A DNA stretch of 59,538 nt from Aquimarina algiphila (lineage in GTDB: Bacteria; Bacteroidota; Bacteroidia; Flavobacteriales; Flavobacteriaceae). Position numbers and translations under genes: made by a program. The notes below the pieces were generated by a model, which saw only the letters and a program-made list of their open reading frames with translations, had not been told where the DNA came from and made no database searches. Of the stretch, positions 25,876 through 33,900 are shown in pieces. How positions within the stretch are numbered: position 1 is the first letter of the stretch; the number at the start of each line of letters is the position of its first letter. The DNA lies in the NCBI RefSeq assembly GCF_007489275.1, contig NZ_VLNR01000042.1:1-59538 (forward strand), given 5' to 3'.

Positions 25876-25978
25876 ATCTTTCATGAACTGGTAATATTGT
25901 TGAATTAAGCTTTGTTATTAATGCATTTAAAGGCATTATTTCGGGTGTAACCTGAGATCCATTCTTCGTAAAAACCCA
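25838..25978 (-). pseudogene. Truncated toxin C-terminus (46 aa)
   Basis: Frame entering from the left end of the variant repeat: WVFTKNGSQVTPEIMPLNAL then ITKLNSTILPVHERYGKVTG and a short end, with stop TAG inside the immunity gene. No start codon. Interpreted as the end of a displaced RHS tip whose upstream part is lost. Confidence 0.6.
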
Positions 25979-26243
25979 CGCTGCCGCTAGTGTCTCACTA
26001 GTGTGCCACGTAAAGCTATGTCAAAATATTACAAGAACAGTCATAAGCTAAAAAAGTCCATAGCTGTTTTATTTTTTCTTACTCATATCTACCCACTCAG
26101 AATGACACTAGTCAGAGACATAGCGGTAGCGATCACTCTAGCGGCAGCGAGGGGCTTTTACTATTTCTTACTGTTGTCTAATCACTCAGGACGCCACTAA
26201 TCAGAGACGCAGCGGTAGCGATCACTCTAGCGGTAGCGGGGGG
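25979..26243 (-). repeat. Variant cassette-boundary repeat V, with internal duplication
   Basis: Left end CGCTGCCGC followed by a hairpin CTAGTG-TCT-CACTAG and GTGCC. It has the same architecture as the other repeats but a different stem, so stem changes are compensated. Two similar right-end blocks (around 26103-26155 and 26193-26243, each containing AGCGGTAGCGATCACTCTAG) show an internal duplication. An ORF of 65 codons across it is not credible. Confidence 0.65.
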
Positions 26244-26262
26244 TTTCTTGCTTATATCAAAA

Positions 26263-26397
26263 TTATTTTTTCAATGCTAAAGATGTGATTGCTTTATCAA
26301 ATTCATCTTTGTTCTTTTTAGGAACATTAAAATATCCAATAACTAGATTATCCCTTAATATCTCTCTCCAAAGCAAACCATTTTCCTGTTCCCTTCG
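26263..26397 (-). pseudogene. Truncated cassette gene, 44-codon remnant
   Basis: Start-less frame beginning at the left end of repeat C and ending about 20 bp before repeat V. It contains ENGLLWREILRDNLVIGYFN and VPKKNKDEFDKAITSLALKK. It fills the whole cassette, so either a toxin tail has lost its immunity gene or this is the end of the immunity gene itself. Confidence 0.5.
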
Positions 26398-26527
26398 CTG
26401 GCGCAAGTTTGCAACTTGTGCCTCTATAACTGTCTCGTCCTAAAAAAAGTTTACATTTTTTAGCCTAAATATTTACTAATATCCTGCCAAGCTTTGACGT
26501 CACCCGTCACAGACGAGCGCTAGCTGG
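26396..26527 (-). repeat. Cassette-boundary repeat C
   Basis: Left hairpin and type-1 middle as in A and E, but the right end is the GTCACAGACGAGCG kind seen in B and G. Middle and right modules are thus combined independently, which suggests recombination between copies. Confidence 0.8.
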
Positions 26528-26528
26528 G

Positions 26529-27020
26529 CTAGTTTTTTACTTCAAAAACTCCATTTCTATCTTTAATAATTTCATAAGAATATTTGTTATCTATTCTATA
26601 TATTTTTATAAACCACAATCGATCATATGAAAACCTATAAGTTTGGTTAATATCTCTGCTAATTAAATCTTTCTGCATTAAAATTTTTATTGTTCTTTCA
26701 GAAGGGATTTCCTTTTCATCAAAAACTAGACAAATAACATTTTCCAGTTCAAAAAACTTATATGGCATTAAATCTTTTCTTATTTTATTATTTATAAAAG
26801 AAAGTGAACCAAAAATAGTATCACTTTCCTTTTTTAAAGTATCAAAATATAATAATTCACCTTCTTTAGGATGATGTATAGAAATAAAAAGACTAGAAAG
26901 TTTTTTTAATGTATCATCAAATGAGTTATTACTATCTATTTTTCGGTGACAATTGGTAAAAATAAAAGTAAGAATAATAAAAACTCCTATTTTAAAACTT
27001 TGTGTAATCATTGAATGCAT
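26529..27020 (-). CDS. Probable orphan immunity lipoprotein, 163 aa
   Basis: From the ATG at 27020 (or 27011) it encodes a lipoprotein signal (ITQSFKIGVFIILTFIFTNC) and a 140-aa mature domain with aromatic-rich beta stretches (YRFSYDRLWFIKIYRIDNKY). A longer in-frame start at 27098 would put a 26-aa extension before the signal and is unlikely. The start overlaps the end of a toxin tail (26992-27138). The gene ends 2 bp before repeat C. Confidence 0.6.
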   Translation of the reverse strand: MHSMITQSFKIGVFIILTFIFTNCHRKIDSNNSFDDTLKKLSSLFISIHHPKEGELLYFDTLKKESDTIFGSLSFINNKIRKDLMPYKFFELENVICLVFDEKEIPSERTIKILMQKDLISRDINQTYRFSYDRLWFIKIYRIDNKYSYEIIKDRNGVFEVKN

Positions 27021-27138
27021 TCTGAATATATCTTGAGTTTCTAAAGTTTGTATTAGGAAAGTTCTTGGCACCATATATATAATATGGTATATTAACATTA
27101 GTAAACTTTCTATTATTTTTAGTAATTAAAAATCTGTA
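26992..27138 (-). pseudogene. Truncated toxin C-terminus (48 aa)
   Basis: Start-less frame YRFLITKNNRKFTNVNIPYY followed by IYGAKNFPNTNFRNSRYIQN and AFNDYTKF, stop inside the immunity gene. Only about 30 bp separate it from the end of the previous cassette gene and no intact repeat lies between, so the boundary copy here is lost or decayed. Confidence 0.6.
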
Positions 27139-27169
27139 TCAGAAGGTATTGCCAATCCTCTGCTTACGC

Positions 27170-27569
27170 TTACCAAAATAGGTCATTTTTAATATTGTTT
27201 TCTTTTAAAAAATCTTTTTGATTAATGAATATTTTAACTTCTCTTGATTTGGAATTCATTTCGATGATAACGGGATTACTTCCTGCGTCAATTTCTCTTA
27301 TTATCACAGGGTAAAAAGTAGCAAAAGCATATATAATACTATCTTTAGTATTGAAGGTTCCAGTTGTGAGATTTTTAATATACTCTTTATAAGTATTGAT
27401 CTCACCTTTAATTAACTTCAATTTTAAAATTATAATTACTATGATCAAAATATAATTCAGAATTTATTCTGTCTTGTTCTGTCATTTTTGGAGTTATAAA
27501 CTTTAAAAAAGAATACCCTATTATTATAATTAATAGTAATACAGTAAGGATTACAAACCTGACTTTCAT
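27170..27569 (-). pseudogene. Frameshifted immunity-like gene with a membrane anchor
   Basis: The ATG at 27569 opens MKVRFVILTVLLLIIIIGYS, a membrane anchor, and continues to YNFKIEVN where a TAA follows (27408-27410). Shifting by one base around 27408-27420 restores KGEINTYKEYIKNLTTGTFN and the remaining 80 residues. Removing one base would give one protein of about 132 aa. It starts about 20 bp behind a 12-residue toxin tail. Either a decayed immunity gene or a sequencing error. Confidence 0.6.
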
Positions 27570-27589
27570 TTATATTATTAGTTAAAAAA

Positions 27590-27628
27590 TTAATTTTTTG
27601 GGTTTGGATATCCTAACAAAAATCCATC
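27590..27628 (-). pseudogene. Residual toxin tail (12 aa)
   Basis: Reads DGFLLGYPNPKN and stop, starting at the left end of repeat D. Short, but its position and composition match the longer tails in the array. Confidence 0.4.
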
Positions 27629-27659
27629 GCTGGCGCAAGTTTGTAACTTGTGCTTGTGC
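27628..27659 (-). repeat. Truncated cassette-boundary repeat D
   Basis: Only the left end and hairpin remain (CGCTGGCGCAAGTTTGTAAC, then TTGTGC); the middle and right modules are missing. The transposase remnant begins directly beyond it. Confidence 0.7.
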
Positions 27660-27669
27660 CGCTATTTCT

Positions 27670-28238
27670 TTATTTAGGTAAATCTAACAATATTCCTTCA
27701 TTATCAATTTCTAAAACAGTCTGATCATCCTGATAATTTCTAGCGCTACTATATTTCCAATCTACTGACTCTACTACAAAACCAGACATTACAGGATTAT
27801 TATGGATATAGTCTATTTTTTGTTGAATAACTTTATTCGACCATAATTCTATAGGTTTATTATGATGTTGCCAAAATTGATACTTATTTATATTTCCTTT
27901 TTCTTTTCCGGCTTTTTCAAACATCCAAAGTAACCATTCTTTTCTACTTTCTTGTGGATTATCTTGTATAGCCTTTAATACTTTTTTTGCTGTATCTTTT
28001 TTAAAATCTCGTATCAAACCCGATGGATCTTCATTAGCAGATCTGAATACTAAAGGATGTGACTAGGCATAAAACAGTAAGCATATATCTCCATCCCTTT
28101 CTTTTTTCTGCAATGTTCTATGCTTGCTGACAATATTGATAAATATCGTTCTCTTGTGAACACGTCTATCCAATATACTATAGCAAAGCTTACAAAATAA
28201 AGACCTGATTTATTATGAAATTTATATTTTCTACTCAT
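27670..28238 (-). pseudogene. REP-associated tyrosine transposase (RAYT), frameshifted
   Basis: The two halves of a single-domain Y1 transposase lie in different frames. The first half (from 28238) opens MSRKYKFHNKSGLYFVSFAI and ends YCFMPSHIL. The second continues LVFRSANEDPSGLIRDFKKD, then KPIELWSNKVIQQKIDYIHN with the catalytic-Tyr region, and ends near KYSSARNYQDD. The break is at the His-x-His metal motif: the minus strand has CACATCCTTTAG where CACATCCATTTAG would give HIHLVF, so one base is missing at about 28054. The combined length is about 190 aa, normal for RAYTs. A REP-type hairpin lies 20 bp before the start. Confidence 0.85.
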
Positions 28239-28257
28239 TGCTGCAAAGTATAAAATG

Positions 28258-28279
28258 CCAGTTTCATTTTTTGAAACTA
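28258..28279. repeat. REP-like hairpin, copy 4 (at the RAYT gene)
   Basis: CCAGTTTCATTTTTTGAAACT forms a GTTTC/GAAAC stem. It has the same core as the other four copies and lies directly upstream of the RAYT start, the expected place for its REP substrate. Confidence 0.65.
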
Positions 28280-28299
28280 TACTATACTTATTAAAACAA

Positions 28300-28340
28300 A
28301 AACAGCCATGTTTTTATAAACACGACTGTTATTATAGTAG
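28300..28340 (-). terminator. Terminator-like hairpin behind a cassette
   Basis: AACAGTCGTGTTTAT and its imperfect complement ending CATGGCTGTTTTTG on the minus strand form a hairpin with a T-run. Just upstream (28344-28367) a seven-codon frame from repeat E reads DVINEQN and stop, possibly the last remnant of another toxin tail. Confidence 0.45.
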
Positions 28341-28366
28341 TTCTTAATTTTGCTCATTTATCACAT

Positions 28367-28498
28367 CGCTGGCGCAAGTTTGTAACTTGTGCCTCTATGA
28401 CAGTCTTATCCCAAAAAAGTTTACATTTTTTAGCCTAAATATTTACTAATATCCTACCAAGCTTTGACGGCACCAGAAACATTCTGGCGCTAGCGGGG
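28367..28498 (-). repeat. Cassette-boundary repeat E
   Basis: Left hairpin, type-1 middle (AAAAGTTTACATTTTTTAGC) and right end CCAGAAACATTCTGG plus GCGCTAGCG, as in copy A. Confidence 0.8.
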
Positions 28499-28511
28499 TT
28501 TCCAATTTTTT

Positions 28512-29033
28512 TTAACGTGCTCCATAATTTAAGCATATTAATTCTTTTCCCTCTATGTTTAAAAAATAAAAATACCTCCATTCATCTACTCCAAAGTTTT
28601 TATCTCCAATTTTTGTCTTTTTATAACAATAAGCAGCAATAAATTTAGATTTATTAATTTCATAAATTATAGAATCTATTTTTCTAGCTACTCTTTTTTT
28701 CTTGTCATTATCAAATTCCTTTTTAAAATTCATTAAAAATTTAATAATATCATTTTTTTCCTGTTCATTATAATTATTGGCATTTTTCCATGATTTAAAA
28801 TTCCACCCCATGTCCTTAATAAGATTAACCGGATATGATTTTAAACTTTCTTCGTGTAATTTTTCAGTAAAGGTATATTTGCTAAAACTACTTATAGCAG
28901 ATATAACTTGATCTTTCAGAACTATTTTTTCAGTGTTAGGAAGTAATCCATCAACTTGATTCTCATAATCGTCTACACAAGAAAATAAAGATAGAGAAAG
29001 TAAAAATAATAGTATTTTTCTTCCTTGATTCAA
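28512..29033 (-). CDS. Probable orphan immunity lipoprotein, about 173 aa
   Basis: I start it at the TTG at 29033, 4 nt behind the stop of a toxin tail, which gives a compact lipoprotein signal (LNQGRKILLFLLSLSLFSC). The open frame runs back to 29192, but that part lies within repeat F and the toxin remnant in another frame. The mature domain is lysine-rich and helical (KNANNYNEQEKNDIIKFLMN, KKRVARKIDSIIYEINKSKF). No named family recognised. It ends 13 bp before repeat E. Confidence 0.55.
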   Translation of the reverse strand: MNQGRKILLFLLSLSLFSCVDDYENQVDGLLPNTEKIVLKDQVISAISSFSKYTFTEKLHEESLKSYPVNLIKDMGWNFKSWKNANNYNEQEKNDIIKFLMNFKKEFDNDKKKRVARKIDSIIYEINKSKFIAAYCYKKTKIGDKNFGVDEWRYFYFLNIEGKELICLNYGAR

Positions 29034-29037
29034 TGTT

Positions 29038-29157
29038 TTAGAATTTATTCCCTCTTGGAAATGAAGTATGTTTCCTAATTTCCTGAATTCTCTTTTGATA
29101 TTCGGCATATGTTTGAATTGTTGTATTGCATTGATAACAAAATATTGTAAAATCCTC
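29038..29157 (-). pseudogene. Truncated toxin C-terminus (39 aa)
   Basis: Start-less frame from the left end of repeat F: EDFTIFCYQCNTTIQTYAEY then QKRIQEIRKHTSFPRGNKF and stop. A basic, Cys-containing tail (CYQC) as in some nuclease toxins, but too short to assign. It is followed 4 nt later by the lipoprotein start. Confidence 0.6.
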
Positions 29158-29310
29158 CGCTGGCGCAAGTTTGTAACTTGTGCCTTTGTCAAACATTATA
29201 AAAATACAAAAGCTATGATACTAATCATACCATAGCTTTGTTTTGTCTACTTTGTCATATCTTAACTTGCCTGGCTTTGACGGCACCAGAAACATTCTGG
29301 CGCTAGCGGG
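29158..29310 (-). repeat. Cassette-boundary repeat F
   Basis: Left hairpin, type-2 middle (as B and G) and right end CCAGAAACATTCTGG plus GCGCTAGCG (as A and E). Confidence 0.8.
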
Positions 29311-29328
29311 GGAGGACAAGACATTTTT

Positions 29329-29988
29329 TTATTCATTTATTTCTAATGGAATTAATACATAGTCATATTTTGGTTTCAAAGACTTCAGGTAGTTCTCTAT
29401 TTTGGATTTAAGTGAATCTACCAAAATCTTATTATTAAAAATATCATTATGACAAAGAACAGAAATATTATTATTGTAATATTTTAATGTTATGATTTTC
29501 CTTCTTTTAATTAATAAATCATTTTTTGAATAAAAAGGTAATGTAACCAAAGAATCAAATTGTATCGTAAGATATTTTTGTAATTCTTCTTTGATAAGGT
29601 TTACCTCAATTTTTTCTTGATCCTTATATGTGTGTATTCCCATAACAAATTCTTCAAAATTACAACTGTTATTTTCAGGGATTTCATTTTTTAAATCTAT
29701 TTTATATTCTTTTCTGAAAAAGAAACTCTTTTTATCCTTAATGATTAATAGACTATCCTCAATTCTTAAATCATGATAATTGTTTTTAACATAATCTATA
29801 TAATCATACTTATTATCTAGATACTTTTGAAACTCAACCAAATCTGTATTGTTTTTTAAAGGGGAATGATAAAAATTATTATATTCTTGAATAAGTCTAA
29901 CATAATCACTTCTAAATTTGTTTTCTACCTCTGTTTTGGAACAACTAACAACAAAAAGTAAAAAAAACATTGATAATAATGCTTTCAT
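29329..29988 (-). CDS. Probable immunity lipoprotein of the orphan toxin module, 219 aa
   Basis: Lipoprotein signal MKALLSMFFLLFVVSC (Cys 16), then a helical stretch (KFRSDYVRLIQEYNNFYHSP) and a beta-rich second half ending in YDYVLIPLEINE. It begins 5 bp behind the orphan toxin module and ends 18 bp before repeat F, so it is probably the partner of that module. It is the largest immunity-like protein in the array. No named family recognised. Confidence 0.55.
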   Translation of the reverse strand: MKALLSMFFLLFVVSCSKTEVENKFRSDYVRLIQEYNNFYHSPLKNNTDLVEFQKYLDNKYDYIDYVKNNYHDLRIEDSLLIIKDKKSFFFRKEYKIDLKNEIPENNSCNFEEFVMGIHTYKDQEKIEVNLIKEELQKYLTIQFDSLVTLPFYSKNDLLIKRRKIITLKYYNNNISVLCHNDIFNNKILVDSLKSKIENYLKSLKPKYDYVLIPLEINE

Positions 29989-29993
29989 GAATA

Positions 29994-30478
29994 TTATTTT
30001 TTATGAGATTGAAACATAAATTGTACTAATTGTTCATATTGTTGTCTATTACTAACACTTAATATGACAACAGCTCTTGCTTTACCATCAAAACTAAAAG
30101 CATTTTCATATGATTCACCATGCGAAGTGGCATATTCTCCTATTGGATTAATAACACTAACAAAATTCAATCCTTTATTTCTCACTAAATATATACCGTT
30201 TACATGAATTGAATTCTCATTAATATTTATAGTAGTACTAAAACTATATTCGTTCGTCGCTAAACCTGTATCATATGCCAAGAAAGTACCTTTTTTCCTT
30301 GTAATTCCAGGAATACTGAAATCTTTAGGATAAAAACCACGATCATATCTTTTACCTTTTAAAAACTGAGAGTAACCATCTCTTTGACTTAAAATAGCAT
30401 TTTCTATTTTTGGACGGATCAAAGCTGAGACATAACTTGAATAATCTATTTTTGAAGCTACACCTCCTGACCCATCGC
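29994..30478 (-). pseudogene. Orphan RHS toxin tip without start codon
   Basis: The frame is open from a TGA inside repeat G (30507-30509) to 29994 but contains no ATG or GTG; only a TTG at 30422 could start it, in mid-domain. From the repeat boundary it reads SDGSGGVASKIDYSSYVSAL then IRPKIENAILSQRDGYSQFL, with a central beta-rich part (EYSFSTTININENSIHVNGI) and a C-terminus VVILSVSNRQQYEQLVQFMF. About 160 codons remain, the longest tip in the array. It looks like the catalytic end of a displaced polymorphic toxin awaiting an N-terminus. Fold unknown. Confidence 0.6.
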
Positions 30479-30628
30479 TGGCGCAAGTTTGTAACTTGTG
30501 CTTTTGTCAAACATTATAAAAATACAAAAGCTATGATACTAATCATACCATAGCTTTGTTTTGTCTACTTTATCATATCTTAACTTGCCTGGCTTTGACG
30601 GCACCGGTCACAGACGAGCGATAGCTGG
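30476..30628 (-). repeat. Cassette-boundary repeat G
   Basis: Left hairpin, type-2 middle and right end GGTCACAGACGAGCGATAGC as in B. It lies 4 bp behind the immunity gene of the intact RHS protein and directly before the orphan tip, so it is the first boundary of the array. Confidence 0.8.
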
Positions 30629-30632
30629 TGTA

Positions 30633-30917
30633 TTATAAAAAAGAGTCTTCTAAAAACAGTAAATCACTACTAAATAAGCAAATATATTTACCAATAGATC
30701 CATAATTATTGTTTTCTCCGATTAAAATTTCAACACTGTAATAAGGTACTTCTCTAAATTTATCGTATAAAACTTGTGTTATTTTATGATTAATTATTTC
30801 AGATTTTCTCAAGTTTTCAATTGAAAAATCATCTAAATTATTATCTTTTACTAATTGTTCCAAGGATAGTCTTGCTTCATAAAATAATTTATCCTTAATT
30901 TTCGCGTCAAATATCAT
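30633..30917 (-). CDS. Cognate immunity protein of the RHS toxin, 94 aa
   Basis: 94-aa protein starting 2 nt behind the RHS stop codon, the usual place for the immunity gene. No signal peptide; helical N-terminus (DKLFYEARLSLEQLVKDNNL) and a beta-rich end (YYSVEILIGENNNYGSIGKY, then ICLFSSDLLF). The lack of an export signal implies that the RHS tip acts in the cytoplasm. Family not recognised. Confidence 0.65.
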   Translation of the reverse strand: MIFDAKIKDKLFYEARLSLEQLVKDNNLDDFSIENLRKSEIINHKITQVLYDKFREVPYYSVEILIGENNNYGSIGKYICLFSSDLLFLEDSFL

Positions 30918-30919
30918 AA

Positions 30920-33900
30920 TTAGTGTAATCCTTTAGTGAAATGAGAAAAAATAATATTTCCGCTTTTGTCAATTGCGCCCCAAGCTCTATAATCACCTAT
31001 ACCACCTTTACCAGCTACTTTAAGCTTATGTGTAAACCCTCTTTTAAGCATTTCTTTATTAGTGACCTTTAATATACCTGTTAGACTTTTAGTTCCTTCA
31101 ACTCCATGAACAAAAACTCCAGTATTCATTTTTGCTTTCATGGCCTTTTTAACATTATCTGGTAATTGCCTCCAAACTGCTCTTTGAATCCAATGAACCC
31201 CTTTTTGTTTTTTTACAACAGACCCAAATAATGCAAATCCCATTTTTACTTCTCCTGCTGGCGATATCCATTGACCCAGTTCTCCTCCTGCAGTCTCTGT
31301 AAAAACTCTATGGTGTGGAATTTTTGTAACAAGATTGAATGAGGTATAATCGCTTAGATAATCTCCAAAACTATCCCAGTAATTTGTACTCTCAAAAAAA
31401 TCCTGATATCCATCTGCAAACTCTTGAGTAAAACCTAAGGATCTTAATTCCTCATTGTTTATAATACCTGCATAAGATTTCGCTATGTCAAAATCTGTTT
31501 GATTAACAACAATAACTTTATTAATTCCATCATTTACTTCTACTGTTTCACCTGTACTAGCATTTTCATATATAGTATCATCATACCCCCCATCAGGATC
31601 AATTCTAACAATAGGATTGTTTGACATACCCATATATGGACTTGCGTGTTGCCCTGCTGGATCCGTAGTCAACCACCGTCCAATCCTACTATCCCACAAT
31701 CTAAGCTCAAACGCTTCTTTTCCAGTTTCAGGATCTTTTTCTTGTCCTTGGTAGGCATATCTGTACCCTTCGGCTCCTCTCAGGGTACGATTAGGCATTG
31801 GCATCCCAAAAGGATAGTAGTCGGTTGCGCTACTCATTGCCATCGATTGTCCTTCTGGGCTTCTACCTACTACTGCTCGTACATTACCCAAATGATCTGT
31901 TAATTGATACAGATGTGTACCGTCTGGTTTTCTAACCCCCAGTCTACTGGCTCCATAAATGGTATTTTCTATCACTTGTCCATCACGATAGATCGCCATC
32001 GCGGTACCTGCTGCATCTCTCACATAATGTTCGGTATAACTTAGGTTTCCATTGCTTGGATTATAGGATTCTTTACGCACCCTATGTCCCTTGTCATTGT
32101 AAAAGAACTTGACCAGTGGTTGGTTATCTTTTTGTACCTCGGTCACCAAACCACTCGCATTGTAAATATAGGTAATATTTTCAGAAGTATTCTGTACCAA
32201 TTGGCCAATACTATTATACACATAGTTATCCCCATCCTGGTCTTTGATGTCATCTGCATTGGTGGCACTTGTTACTGCATCATCCACTCGTAATAACTGA
32301 TTAGGCTTATCGGTTTTATAGGTATATGATAATTGATCCATCACATTAGTACCGCTTTCTGTTTGCTTGTTACGGTTAAGGGATTGGATATTACCATTGG
32401 CATCATAAGTGATACCATCTACCTTATAATCGCCATTACTATTTATAGCAACTTCACCTGCTTCAACAATCACTTCTGTACCATCAATTTTTGCAGAAAA
32501 ACTACCCCCAGCTTTTGCATGAAATCCTGGTTGCATTGTGATGGCTACATTAGCCAATAGGTTTTTTGTATTACCAGCGTTAACAATTTCTGTGGTGGTA
32601 ATATTATCCTGAGCTGCATTACCCCCACCTACATACTCCACGCTTTGTGTAGTATTATAATGGCCATAATCAGCTCTCTTTAACCAATTGTTACGATCAT
32701 ACTGGTAACTATAAGTATGCTCCTTATCTGGTATAGGATTATAATTAGAGTTCCATCGAATTCCTTTGATATTTCCATTATATTGATTCACTCCGTAGTT
32801 TGGACTCTTTATATGATCCAACGGGCGTTGATAATCCTGGTTATGATAATCGATGATCATCCCAAATAAATCATTACCATCTCCTCCCGGATCTTTTGTA
32901 CCTGCTAAACTGGGGTGGTTGATACTTTTTAGCGCTCCTTGTAAATTATATACATAATCTATCCCTTGTAATCCCTGGGCAATATTTGTTCGTTTTAATC
33001 CTCCGGTTTCATAATATTCGTAAGATGCATGCTCGGTAAAACTTGTATCATTGGTAGACGTCTCTACTTTAGTTAAGCTGTAATCGTCTGCATCGTAAGT
33101 ATATTTATGGATAAATTGTTCTGCAGCTATTCCTTTTTGATAGTACACTTTGGTCACCTGGCTTGTAATGGGATCATATACATAGTCTATGGTTTTTACC
33201 CCGGATAGCCCATTAATTTGCTGTATGATCCATTGTACTCTACCATAGATATCGTAGCTATACCAAGTGGTGGTCGTTTCAGGATTTAATGTATAAGTTT
33301 TAGCCACATTACCTGCTACAAAAGATTGTTGGGCATAATTACTTTGCCTCGTATCACTGCCAAAGGCTGCTGCTAATCCTGTATTATCATGGTGGTCATA
33401 TTGTGTAACATGTTGTTCTTTAGTAGTTCCAGAAGGTAAATCACCATCTGGATCACTGGTTGCAAAATTAGTATTTACAAGCACTCCACTTTCTACAGGA
33501 CGTCCTCGTTGGTCATAATTCGTATAGGAGAACTCTCCTGCTGCGAGCTGTTTGCTATTTTGCGAAAATCGAATTTGCCCATCCTGACGATATTTGAATT
33601 TGGCCTCTCCTTCATCTGGGCTGGCAGTGGTTTCTAATTGCCCTAAAGCGTTATATTGGTATTCGCTTTTTAGCTTATTTAAAGGTTGATAAGATGATAA
33701 TAAACGTCCTGTCTTATCATATTCATTAAGGCTATAATCATAATAGTTTTCGTTATACGTCACAGAAACTGTATTAGGTGTATAACTAGTCATATCACGA
33801 ATTGCGACACGATAAAAACCATTAGGTAAACTTGCTGATGCCGTACTTATAATTTGTTCTGTAATCAGGTTATAAACATCGATAGCAACTCCGGCGGTAT

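Noticed and set aside
26003..26200. 65-codon plus-strand ORF
   Set aside because: It lies entirely across the variant repeat V and its duplicated right end; composition follows the repeat, not a protein.
29108..29192. Longer start for the lipoprotein at 28512
   Set aside because: The extension lies within repeat F and over a toxin remnant in another frame; the signal peptide would be internal.
24814..30628. Interpretation of the repeats as integron attC sites
   Set aside because: No integrase gene in the window, no conserved GTTRRRY/RYYYAAC core pairs, and cassettes carry truncated toxin tails instead of complete single genes.
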